Shown piece after piece: positions 57,430 to 64,000 of a stretch of 64,000 nucleotides of DNA. Numbering within the stretch: position 1 is the stretch's first letter; every line of letters starts with the position of its first letter. Made by a program: the position numbers and the translations under genes. Source of the DNA: CAZDVQ01 sp964508975 (lineage in GTDB: Bacteria > Bacteroidota > Bacteroidia > Chitinophagales > Saprospiraceae); NCBI GenBank assembly GCA_964508975.1, contig CAZDVQ010000017.1:1-64000 (forward strand), in the 5' to 3' direction. The notes below the pieces were generated by a model. It was not told the origin of the DNA. It saw only the letters and a list, made by a program, of their open reading frames with translations, and ran no database searches.

Positions 57430-59364
57430 ATGTCTAAAATTCAATCAATGATGAAACCATACCTGAGCCTGATGTTGTTGGGCTGCCTCATGATTGTTGC
57501 ATCGTGTAAACCTGCAAAAAACGAAATGAACGAGCCTGCCAAATTGATTCCGCTTCAGGATTTTTTCAAGAACCCCGAACAATCTGCCTACCAAATTTCG
57601 CCTGGCGGTGGCTATATCTCGTACCTGGCACCGTACAAAAGTCGGAAGAATATTTTTGTACAAAAGCTTGGTAGTAACGAAGTTAAGCAGTTGACCTTTG
57701 TAGAAGAACGTGACCTTGCGGGCTATTTTTGGGAGAGCGAAGGCAACCTGATTTACTCGAAAGATAACGGTGGCGACGAGAATTACCACCTCTATTCCGT
57801 AGATGTGGAAACGGGCAAAGAGCTTGATTTGACGCCTTTTGCAGGTGTGCGCGCCGAGATTATCGACGAGTTGCCCGAGCTGGATGGTATCCTGATTGTA
57901 AGCCTGAACAAGCGCAATCCACAGATTTTTGACCCTTATCGCCTGGATGTAAAAACAGGTAAATTGGACCTGCTGGCCGAGAACCCAGGCAACATAACCA
58001 GCTGGTACACAGACCATGAGGGTAAAATTCGCCTAGCCGTTTCAACCGATGGAGTGAATACCAGTTTCTTGTACCGCGAGCAGGAGCAAGACGCGTTTAA
58101 AACCGTGTTGAGTACTAATTTCAAAGAAAGTTTGTCGCCGCTGTTTTTCAGCTTTGACAACCAGTACATATATGCCCTGTCGAACATTGGCCGCGACAAA
58201 GATGCCGTGGTGAAATTTGACATCAAGAATGGCAAAGAAATGGAATTGGTGTACGAACACAAGGATGTTGACGTGAGTTCCTTGTCGTACTCCCGCAAGC
58301 GTAAAGTACTGACAACCATTGCATTTACCACTTGGAAACGCCAGTATCACTTCCTCGACGAGACCGTGAAAGCCTTGTATGGCCGCCTGGCCAAAGACTT
58401 GGGCAAGTATGAAACCGTGATTACCAGCACCAACCGCGAGGAAGATAAGTTTATTGTACGCACCTACAGCGACCGCTCGTTGGGGGCATATTACTACTAC
58501 GAAAAGTCGAGCGACAAACTGGAAAAACTGGCGGATGTGAGTCCTTGGCTGGATGAAAACGAGCTCTGCGAGATGAAGCCCATCGAATACAAATCGAGGG
58601 ATGGCTTGACGATTCATGGCTATTTGACCTTGCCAAAGGGCAAGCCAGCTAAAAATCTGCCTGTAGTGGTTAACCCGCATGGTGGCCCTTGGGCCCGCGA
58701 TAGCTGGGGCTTTAATCCAGAGATACAGTTTTTGGCGAACCGTGGCTACGCCGTGTTGCAGATGAACTTCAGGGGCAGCACAGGCTACGGCCGTAAATTC
58801 TGGGAAGCCTCGTTCAAAGAATGGGGTTTAACCATGCAAAACGACATTACCGACGGGGTAAATTGGTTGATCAAAGAAGGTGTGGCCGATAAAGACCGCA
58901 TTGCGATTTATGGCGCTAGTTATGGCGGTTACGCTACCCTAGCTGGTATTACTTTGACCCCCGACGTGTATGCCTGCGCCATTGATTACGTGGGTGTATC
59001 GAACCTGTTTACCTTCATGGGCACAATTCCACCGTATTGGGAGCCATACCGCCAGATGTTGTACGAGATGGTTGGCGACCCATCGAACGAGGCCGATAGC
59101 TTGCGCATGCGTGAGACCAGTCCGGTATTCTTGGTGAACCAGATCAAAACGCCATTACTGATTGTACAAGGTGCTAAGGACCCACGGGTAAACCAGGCAG
59201 AATCGGACCAGATGGTTGCGGCGTTGAAAGAAAAAGGCATTGAAGTAGAATACTTGCTGAAAGAAAACGAAGGCCACGGTTTTAGGAACGAGGAGAACAA
59301 ATTCGAGTTGTACGAAACCATGGAGCAGTTCTTGGCGAAGCATTTGAAAGCGGGGGAGAAATAA
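57430..59364 (+). CDS. S9-family prolyl oligopeptidase-like lipoprotein
   Basis: 644 residues. Lipoprotein signal (LMLLGCLMIVASC, Cys27) places it at the membrane facing the periplasm. Residues about 45-370 form a beta-propeller (WESEGNLIYSKDNGGDENYH, KLDLLAENPGNITSWYTDHE); residues about 390-644 are an alpha/beta hydrolase with NPHGGPWARDSWGFNP, nucleophile GASYGGYA, Asp in QGAKDPRVNQ and His in ENEGHGF. It cleaves small peptides, probably after dipeptides or Pro/Ala. Starts at 57430 (or ATG 57448). It begins only 7 bp after a GC-rich repeat. Confidence 0.93.
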   Translation: MSKIQSMMKPYLSLMLLGCLMIVASCKPAKNEMNEPAKLIPLQDFFKNPEQSAYQISPGGGYISYLAPYKSRKNIFVQKLGSNEVKQLTFVEERDLAGYFWESEGNLIYSKDNGGDENYHLYSVDVETGKELDLTPFAGVRAEIIDELPELDGILIVSLNKRNPQIFDPYRLDVKTGKLDLLAENPGNITSWYTDHEGKIRLAVSTDGVNTSFLYREQEQDAFKTVLSTNFKESLSPLFFSFDNQYIYALSNIGRDKDAVVKFDIKNGKEMELVYEHKDVDVSSLSYSRKRKVLTTIAFTTWKRQYHFLDETVKALYGRLAKDLGKYETVITSTNREEDKFIVRTYSDRSLGAYYYYEKSSDKLEKLADVSPWLDENELCEMKPIEYKSRDGLTIHGYLTLPKGKPAKNLPVVVNPHGGPWARDSWGFNPEIQFLANRGYAVLQMNFRGSTGYGRKFWEASFKEWGLTMQNDITDGVNWLIKEGVADKDRIAIYGASYGGYATLAGITLTPDVYACAIDYVGVSNLFTFMGTIPPYWEPYRQMLYEMVGDPSNEADSLRMRETSPVFLVNQIKTPLLIVQGAKDPRVNQAESDQMVAALKEKGIEVEYLLKENEGHGFRNEENKFELYETMEQFLAKHLKAGEK

Positions 59365-59370
59365 TTCATC

Positions 59371-60309
59371 ATGCCCCATAAAAAAGAACTTGCCCAGGAA
59401 AAACAAAGCTTTCATCCGAAAAACCCGCACCGGAGCCGGTACGATTTTGAGGCATTGATTGCGGTGCATCCCGAATTGGGGCCATATGTAAAGCCTAATC
59501 CTTACGGGGATGCGTCGATTGATTTTTTCGACCCAGCAGCTGTATTGAACCTGAACAAAGCCTTGTTGAAGCAATTTTACGGGGTAGCACATTGGGATAT
59601 TCCGGCGGGGTATCTTTGTCCGCCTATACCGGGCCGGGCTGATTATATCCACCAGCTGGCAGAGCTCTTGTACCTAGACCTTGACCATGCCAGCCCAGTA
59701 CGTTGTATAGATATTGGCGTGGGGGCCAACTGTATTTACCCGATTATCGGTCACAAAGCCTATGCTTGGCAATTTGTAGGCACCGATATAGACCCTGTGG
59801 CCCTAGCTAATGCCCAGCAAATTGTAGCCCAGAACCTTGGACTGTCCGAGCACATCGAGTTCAGGTTGCAGCCCAACAAACATCAGATATTCAAGGGTGT
59901 ATGGGCAACCGAAGAACGCTTTCACCTGAGCATTTGTAATCCGCCCTTCCACGCCTCCTTGGAAGAAGCTCAAGCTGGTACTTTGCGCAAACTCAAAAAC
60001 TTGAAAGGCAAAAAGGTTACCGCAGCGAAGCTCAACTTTGGCGGACAATTACACGAGTTGTGCTGCGAGGGCGGCGAGCCGAAATTCATCGGCGATATGA
60101 TTGTGCAAAGTAAGGCATATGCCCAAAACTGCCTGTGGTTCAGTTGTTTGGTCTCCAAACAAGATAACTTGGCAGCGGCTTACCGACTCTTACACAAGCA
60201 AGCTGCCGTTGAGGTAAAAACCATCGCGATGCAACACGGAAATAAATCGAGCCATATTATCGCCTGGACATTTATCGAGCCTGCGCAGCGGAAGGCTTGG
60301 CAAGTATAA
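59371..60309 (+). CDS. rlmF: 23S rRNA (adenine(1618)-N6)-methyltransferase RlmF
   Basis: 312 residues. It methylates A1618 of 23S rRNA at N6 using SAM. Family signature from the N-terminus: HPKNPHRSRYDFEALIAVHP, YGDASIDFFDPAAVLNLNKA, LLKQFYGVAHWDIPAGYLCP. Motif I is CIDIGVGANCIYPIIG and the catalytic motif ICNPPFHAS (N-P-P-F). It starts 6 bp after the S9 peptidase stop, so probably transcribed with it. The 3' end overlaps the convergent glycosyltransferase gene by 38 bp. Confidence 0.96.
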   Translation: MPHKKELAQEKQSFHPKNPHRSRYDFEALIAVHPELGPYVKPNPYGDASIDFFDPAAVLNLNKALLKQFYGVAHWDIPAGYLCPPIPGRADYIHQLAELLYLDLDHASPVRCIDIGVGANCIYPIIGHKAYAWQFVGTDIDPVALANAQQIVAQNLGLSEHIEFRLQPNKHQIFKGVWATEERFHLSICNPPFHASLEEAQAGTLRKLKNLKGKKVTAAKLNFGGQLHELCCEGGEPKFIGDMIVQSKAYAQNCLWFSCLVSKQDNLAAAYRLLHKQAAVEVKTIAMQHGNKSSHIIAWTFIEPAQRKAWQV

Positions 60310-61168
60310 GCAGCTTCCAAATATCCATGAGCCAGAGTTTGGGCTTTGAGCCGCAAAGTTGTCGCTCAATAGGTTTAATCAAAGGCTGACACAAACGGAG
60401 GATGTATATCAAACCCGTGTTTTGACAAAACCGAAACGCTTTCAGCACCTTGATGGATTGGATGGAAGGATGCAGCTTTTGAATCATCAACAAGTTATCC
60501 AGCGCTGCTCGTTGCTTATCCAAAAAGGTAGAACAGCTATCTAGGCCTAGGTGCACTAAAGGTGCATCGATATGGCGTATCTGGGCACCGACCTTTTCGA
60601 GGGCCAGTCCAAACAGTGTATCCTCGTGGCCGTAAGTTTTGATTTGTTCCTCAAATTGAACCTGCATAAACAAGGCCTTTGGGATCGCGAAGTGAAAGGT
60701 TTTAAAGCTGTGGAAGCTTCTGATTTGGCGTTGCTCGGCACTTTGCACCTCCCGTTGGCTGCCGTAGAACCAGTGCAGGTATAAATCGGCTTGGTTGGGA
60801 GCTTGTTGAGCATATGCTGTACCACCGCACACCACCTTGTTGGGCGCCAAGGCTTGAGTGTATAGCTGTAACCAGTTATGTATGGACAGGCCTGCGTCGC
60901 AGTCGATAAACAACAAGTACTCCCCTTGAGCCATTTGGGCTAGTTGGTTGCGTGCTTTAGAGCGGCCTTGATTTTGCTGGGCATAAAAGTACCGTACCCG
61001 AGGAATTTGGCCCAGGGATTCATTTAATGGGATGTATTCGGGGCTAGAATGATCGTCGAAAAGGATAATTTCAGCATCGATGGAAAAAGTATCCAGTTGT
61101 TCAAGCAGCGATTGTACCAATGCTTGCGTTGGTCGGTTGAATATGGGTATTAGTATAGATAGCAGCAC
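60272..61168 (-). CDS. Glycosyltransferase family 2 protein
   Basis: 298 residues. GT-A fold: LLSILIPIFNRP at the N-terminus, DDHSSPEYI, QNQGRSKARNQLAQ, then the D-x-D motif in YLLFIDCDAG, and the acceptor region KTYGHEDTLFGLALEKVG (an E-D-T-type motif). It transfers a sugar from a nucleotide donor, probably to a surface glycan. It overlaps the convergent rlmF gene by 38 bp. Donor and acceptor unknown. Confidence 0.9.
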   Translation of the reverse strand: MLLSILIPIFNRPTQALVQSLLEQLDTFSIDAEIILFDDHSSPEYIPLNESLGQIPRVRYFYAQQNQGRSKARNQLAQMAQGEYLLFIDCDAGLSIHNWLQLYTQALAPNKVVCGGTAYAQQAPNQADLYLHWFYGSQREVQSAEQRQIRSFHSFKTFHFAIPKALFMQVQFEEQIKTYGHEDTLFGLALEKVGAQIRHIDAPLVHLGLDSCSTFLDKQRAALDNLLMIQKLHPSIQSIKVLKAFRFCQNTGLIYILRLCQPLIKPIERQLCGSKPKLWLMDIWKLLILAKPSAAQAR

Positions 61169-61271
61169 TTGGTCTGTATAATTACTTATTTTATCTAGTT
61201 CCGCTGTAAAGTTGCTTAAAATTAAAATATATTAGCGAAAATATTTCAACAAGTTCATAAAACCTAGCCCT

Positions 61272-62321
61272 TTGTCACAGTCTTTATCCACAAGAACCCT
61301 TGATTCCATTTACGACTGGCTGTCGCAGCGCGTGGTCTATCACGGCATTGCCTGGTTCTTGTACTTGTTGATCGTGATGATACCCCCTACCCTAGGCGGT
61401 CAACCGTTTTGGTTCACGCTGTCGAACCAGCTCATCAACATGGTTTTCTTGGCGATCGTGGTTTATGTAAACTTTTACTACCTCATCCCTAACTCCCTGA
61501 GTAGAAAGCGATTATTGCGCTATTTCCTCTTGTTGATGTTAACCTGTGCCATGGTTACCCCCGTCAAGGTGGTTTTGGTGTTCATTCGCGTTGACCCGGC
61601 GGAGCAGTTACAGATGCGGGAAGATTTGCCCTTGATTTTCGTATCCACCTTCATTTTGGCCTTGGTTTCTACCTTGTTCAAAATTGTAGCCGAGTGGATT
61701 AGGCAACAGCGCATCCGCCAAGATTTAGAGATGAAGAACATGCAATCGGAGTTAAAATTCCTGCGTTCGCAGATTAATCCGCACTTTTTGTTCAACACTT
61801 TAAACTCTTTGTACGCCCTAACTTTAAAAAAATCTGAAAATGCTCCAGAGATGGTGCTGCGTTTGTCGGAAATCATGCGTTATATGTTGTACGAGTGTAA
61901 CGAAAAGCGTGTTCCGCTCGACAAAGAGGTTAACTACATCCGGAACTACTTGGAAATGGAGCGGATGCGTTTTGGGCAAGGCGTGGATATTTCCTTTGAT
62001 TTACAAGGTGATATTGAGCACAAGTCCATCGCACCGCTGATGTTCATTCCTTTTTTGGAAAACGCTTTCAAACACGGTTTAAGCCAGCAGCTTAAATCGG
62101 GTTTCGTTCGTATTCATGTGCTGGTAGAAGAAGATGTACTGCATTTTCAAATTGAAAATAGTACAACCAGCTTGCATGATTCTACTTACCACCGCGGTGG
62201 TATTGGCCTCGAAAACGTTCGCCGCCGCCTAGAAATTTTGTACCCCGATGCCTACGATATGAGCATCAGCGAAAGTGCTGATACTTATACCGTTACACTG
62301 ACCTTGCAATTCGATGAATAA
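61272..62321 (+). CDS. LytS/YehU-type sensor histidine kinase
   Basis: 349 residues, starting at TTG. Four hydrophobic segments (GIAWFLYLLIVMIPPTL, LINMVFLAIVVYVNFYYLI, YFLLLMLTCAMVTPVKVVLV, VSTFILALVSTLFKIVA), a coiled stretch, then the His_kinase domain with RSQINPHFLFNTLNSLYAL (phospho-acceptor His) and a HATPase_c domain (FIPFLENAFKHGL, GIGLENVRRRL). It pairs with the LytTR regulator downstream, as is usual in Bacteroidota. The TTG start is forced by the lack of an earlier ATG; the next ATG (61377) would cut into the first membrane segment. Confidence 0.92.
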   Translation: MSQSLSTRTLDSIYDWLSQRVVYHGIAWFLYLLIVMIPPTLGGQPFWFTLSNQLINMVFLAIVVYVNFYYLIPNSLSRKRLLRYFLLLMLTCAMVTPVKVVLVFIRVDPAEQLQMREDLPLIFVSTFILALVSTLFKIVAEWIRQQRIRQDLEMKNMQSELKFLRSQINPHFLFNTLNSLYALTLKKSENAPEMVLRLSEIMRYMLYECNEKRVPLDKEVNYIRNYLEMERMRFGQGVDISFDLQGDIEHKSIAPLMFIPFLENAFKHGLSQQLKSGFVRIHVLVEEDVLHFQIENSTTSLHDSTYHRGGIGLENVRRRLEILYPDAYDMSISESADTYTVTLTLQFDE

Positions 62322-62334
62322 TCAACGAGTTTGT

Positions 62335-62443
62335 TTTTTTGGGCGCCCCGCCGCTACGCGTCGGCGGTCCCCTCTGGGCGCGCTAGACGCTTGGCGCTTC
62401 GCGCTGCCACCTACGGTGGCACCCGCCGGGCACCTGGCGCGAG
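62335..62443 (+). repeat. GC-rich structured repeat, family B, copy 8
   Basis: Begins TTTTTTTGGGCGCCCCGCC, 13 bp after the kinase stop; then CGGCGGTCCCCTCTGGG, TTGGCGCTTCGCGCTGCCA, CACCTACGGTG, GGGCACCTGGCGCGAGG. Confidence 0.75.
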
Positions 62444-62473
62444 GTCAAAGCTAACCATTGAACCTGCTACCTA

Positions 62474-62574
62474 CCTTGCCCTTGTTGGCGTCCCCGCCAA
62501 CAAGCGGTAAAACAGGGCAGGTGACTGGCAAACTTGTAGGGCCGTTGGCGGGGACGCCAACAGCGGCAATGTGT
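62474..62574 (+). repeat. 101-bp repeat D, copy 2
   Basis: Identical to 22961-23061 except for 3 positions. It follows a GC-rich repeat by 30 bp as copy 1 does by 20 bp. Confidence 0.85.
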
Positions 62575-62606
62575 AATAAACCACTTGAGTAGAATCTATG
62601 TAAAAC

Positions 62607-62650
62607 CAACTCCTAACTCCTAACTCCTAACTCCTACCTACTAATACCTA
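62607..62650. repeat. CTCCTAACTCCTAACT tandem repeat
   Basis: Four near-perfect 8-bp units followed by looser CCTACTAATACCTAAGC, ending 11 bp before the regulator's ATG. Confidence 0.7.
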
Positions 62651-62661
62651 AGCCCTAAAAT

Positions 62662-63393
62662 ATGATTAACTGCATCATTGTAGATGACGAACCCTTAGCG
62701 CTGGACGTGCTTGAAACCTACGTTGAACGTGTACCCAACCTCCACTTGGTACAACGTTGTAATAATGCTTTTGAAGCTTTTGAAGCCATCAAGCAACATA
62801 AAATCGACTTAGTATTCCTCGACATCCAAATGCCGCAGGTTACTGGTATCGACTTCATCAAAAGCCTAACGCAAGCCCCTAGGGTGATTTTTACCACGGC
62901 CTACCCCAACTATGCCATCGAGGGATTTGACCTCGACGCGGTGGATTACTTGCTCAAACCCATCGCTTTCGACCGCTTCCTGAAAGCCGTGAACAAAGCC
63001 TCAGCCGCCATTGAAAAAGTGCAGCAAAGTTCAGAAGATACCGATAAAACCGATGAGCCTAAAGAGGAAGAAGCACCAAACTTCATCTTTGTCAAGTCCG
63101 ACAAAAAGCTGATCAAAATCAAATACGAGGATATCATCTTTATCGAGGGATTGAAGGACTATGTCATTATCCGTATCAACACGGGGCGGGTCATTACCCT
63201 GCAAACCATGAAAAGCCTAGAGGAAAAACTTCCCTCCGACCAGTTCCGGCGGATTCACCGCTCATATATCGTTCGCCTCGACCGGGTAGATGCCGTGATT
63301 GGCAGCCAGGTTGAAATCGACAAAAAACAACTGCCCATCGGTAAAAACTACCGGGACGAATTGCTAGAAGTGATTCACAAGTATAAGCTGTAA
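62662..63393 (+). CDS. LytTR-family response regulator
   Basis: 243 residues. Receiver domain (1-120): acidic pair in VDDEPLALDVL, phospho-acceptor Asp54 in VFLDIQMPQ, Thr in IFTTAYPNYA, Lys in YLLKPIAFDRF. An acidic linker (near 135-145) leads to a LytTR DNA-binding domain (from about 149: FVKSDKKLIKIKYEDIIFIE, FRRIHRSYIV). Probably phosphorylated by the upstream kinase. Targets unknown. The intergenic DNA to its kinase is entirely repeats. Confidence 0.95.
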   Translation: MINCIIVDDEPLALDVLETYVERVPNLHLVQRCNNAFEAFEAIKQHKIDLVFLDIQMPQVTGIDFIKSLTQAPRVIFTTAYPNYAIEGFDLDAVDYLLKPIAFDRFLKAVNKASAAIEKVQQSSEDTDKTDEPKEEEAPNFIFVKSDKKLIKIKYEDIIFIEGLKDYVIIRINTGRVITLQTMKSLEEKLPSDQFRRIHRSYIVRLDRVDAVIGSQVEIDKKQLPIGKNYRDELLEVIHKYKL

Positions 63394-63397
63394 AAGA

Positions 63398-63433
63398 AAA
63401 AAGCCTCATAACCAATTGGTTATGAGGCTTTTT
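63398..63433. terminator. Bidirectional terminator between regulator and S46 peptidase
   Basis: An 18-bp perfect inverted repeat, AAAAAGCCTCATAACCAA joined directly to its complement, with T-tracts on both strands. It serves the regulator gene and the converging peptidase gene. Confidence 0.95.
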
Positions 63434-63436
63434 CAA

Positions 63437-64000
63437 CTATTTCCCCGTCTTCGGGTAAACTATATTCAACTCGTCTACCAGGTGTTTCGCCCCGGCCAGT
63501 TTGTCCATCACGAACAAGATGTAGCGGGTATCCACCATAATGTTGCGGCAAATACTGCGGTCGTAATTGATATCGCTCATCGTACCTTCCCAAACGCGGT
63601 CAAAGTTCAAGCCCACCAGGTTGCCATAAGCATCAATGGCAGGACTACCTGAGTTACCGCCCGTGGTATGGTTAGAACCCAAGAAACACAGGGGAACTTT
63701 ACCCGTTTCGTCGGCGTAAGGACCGTAATCTTTGCGTTCGTACAAATCGAGCAATTCCTTGGGCAAGTCAAATTCGTAATCGCCGGGGATGTACTTGTCA
63801 ACAGCGCCGTCCAGGTAAGTTTTAGGCGTGTAACAACGACCATCCTCGGGCTGAAAACCCTCTACCTGACCGTACGTTACCCGAAGTGTAAAGTTGGCGT
63901 CTGGATAAAAACGTTTGTCAGGGAAAAGCTCCATTTGCGCACGCATGTACACGTTTTGCAAAGAATCGATGATGGTATTATGTTTGGTCAAAACAGGTGT
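63437..64000 (-). CDS. S46-family dipeptidyl-peptidase (partial, C-terminal part)
   Basis: Only the last about 188 residues are in the window; the 5' end lies beyond 64000. It matches the S46 family (DPP7/DPP11): the catalytic serine is in TTGGNSGSPAIDAYG, followed by LVGLNFDRVWEGTMSDINYD and NIMVDTRYILFVMDKLAGA, the typical end. These are periplasmic peptidases that release dipeptides from peptides, a nutrient pathway in Bacteroidota. Specificity cannot be judged without the N-terminal part. Confidence 0.92.
   Translation of the reverse strand, partial: TPVLTKHNTIIDSLQNVYMRAQMELFPDKRFYPDANFTLRVTYGQVEGFQPEDGRCYTPKTYLDGAVDKYIPGDYEFDLPKELLDLYERKDYGPYADETGKVPLCFLGSNHTTGGNSGSPAIDAYGNLVGLNFDRVWEGTMSDINYDRSICRNIMVDTRYILFVMDKLAGAKHLVDELNIVYPKTGK

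Overview
The window reads as a chromosome segment of a Bacteroidota bacterium. The evidence is the repeated TAnnTTTG -7 promoter box, a T9SS-type C-terminal sorting domain on a CotH protein, a short (746 aa) stand-alone PurL, a type B L31, the alternative bacterial GlmU-like protein, a LytS/LytTR pair, an S46 dipeptidyl-peptidase and many CFB-type outer-membrane proteins. I cannot place it below phylum level. No rRNA, tRNA or CRISPR array was recognised.

Layout. 0-3 kb: glycosyltransferase, thioredoxin-like protein and mnmA, all on the minus strand. 3.3-4.1 kb: a REP-associated tyrosine transposase bracketed by its own palindromic REP pairs. 4.3-10.6 kb: methyltransferase, AlkC-type DNA glycosylase, TonB receptor, HSL-type esterase. 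10.6-11.7 kb: dense intergenic repeats. 11.7-16.5 kb: a tightly overlapping operon CotH / lipoprotein / VTC domain / DUF4956 / DUF2490. 17-19.6 kb: three AT-rich orphan genes, one with a DUF3885 domain. 19.9-22.7 kb: purL with a pentapeptide-repeat gene. 23-30.5 kb: rpmE2, GlmU-like, a possible RiPP-type precursor peptide, a TPR-like protein, envelope proteins and an Rpn-like nuclease. 30.6-33.2 kb: a GNAT acetyltransferase and a BsuBI/PstI-type restriction enzyme with a C5-cytosine methyltransferase. 33.6-38.9 kb: TlyA, ACMSD, a TPR membrane protein and an ABC exporter. 39.2-50.9 kb: an AT-rich probable defence island. 51-64 kb: envelope and housekeeping genes (tyrS, S9 peptidase, rlmF, GT2, LytS/LytTR, S46 peptidase).

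The most promising candidate system is the island at 39.2-50.9 kb. Unit 1 is a RecQ-like helicase with an N-terminal PD-(D/E)XK-type (DUF559/Vsr-like) nuclease, overlapping a coiled-coil protein with a C-terminal membrane anchor. Unit 2 is a PLD-nuclease/SNF2-helicase fusion, an Eco57I-like N6 methylase and a small DprA/Smf-like Rossmann protein, tightly packed. The combination recalls DISARM and BREX in its parts, but no DrmB, PglZ or BrxC-like gene is present here.

The second striking feature is the intergenic DNA. At least 18 GC-rich repeats of about 95-185 bp (two related multi-hairpin families, A and B, plus a minor family C) sit between genes. Within families the hairpin stems differ by compensating changes, which points to conserved secondary structure. 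Other repeats are a 193-bp inverted-repeat element (two copies in opposite orientation), a 101-bp repeat (two copies, 3 mismatches), a 51-bp identical repeat, a 161-bp MITE-like palindrome flanked by TTA, and several kinds of degenerate short-unit tandem repeats. They often fill the space where a promoter or terminator would be expected and in one case separate a histidine kinase from its probable response regulator.
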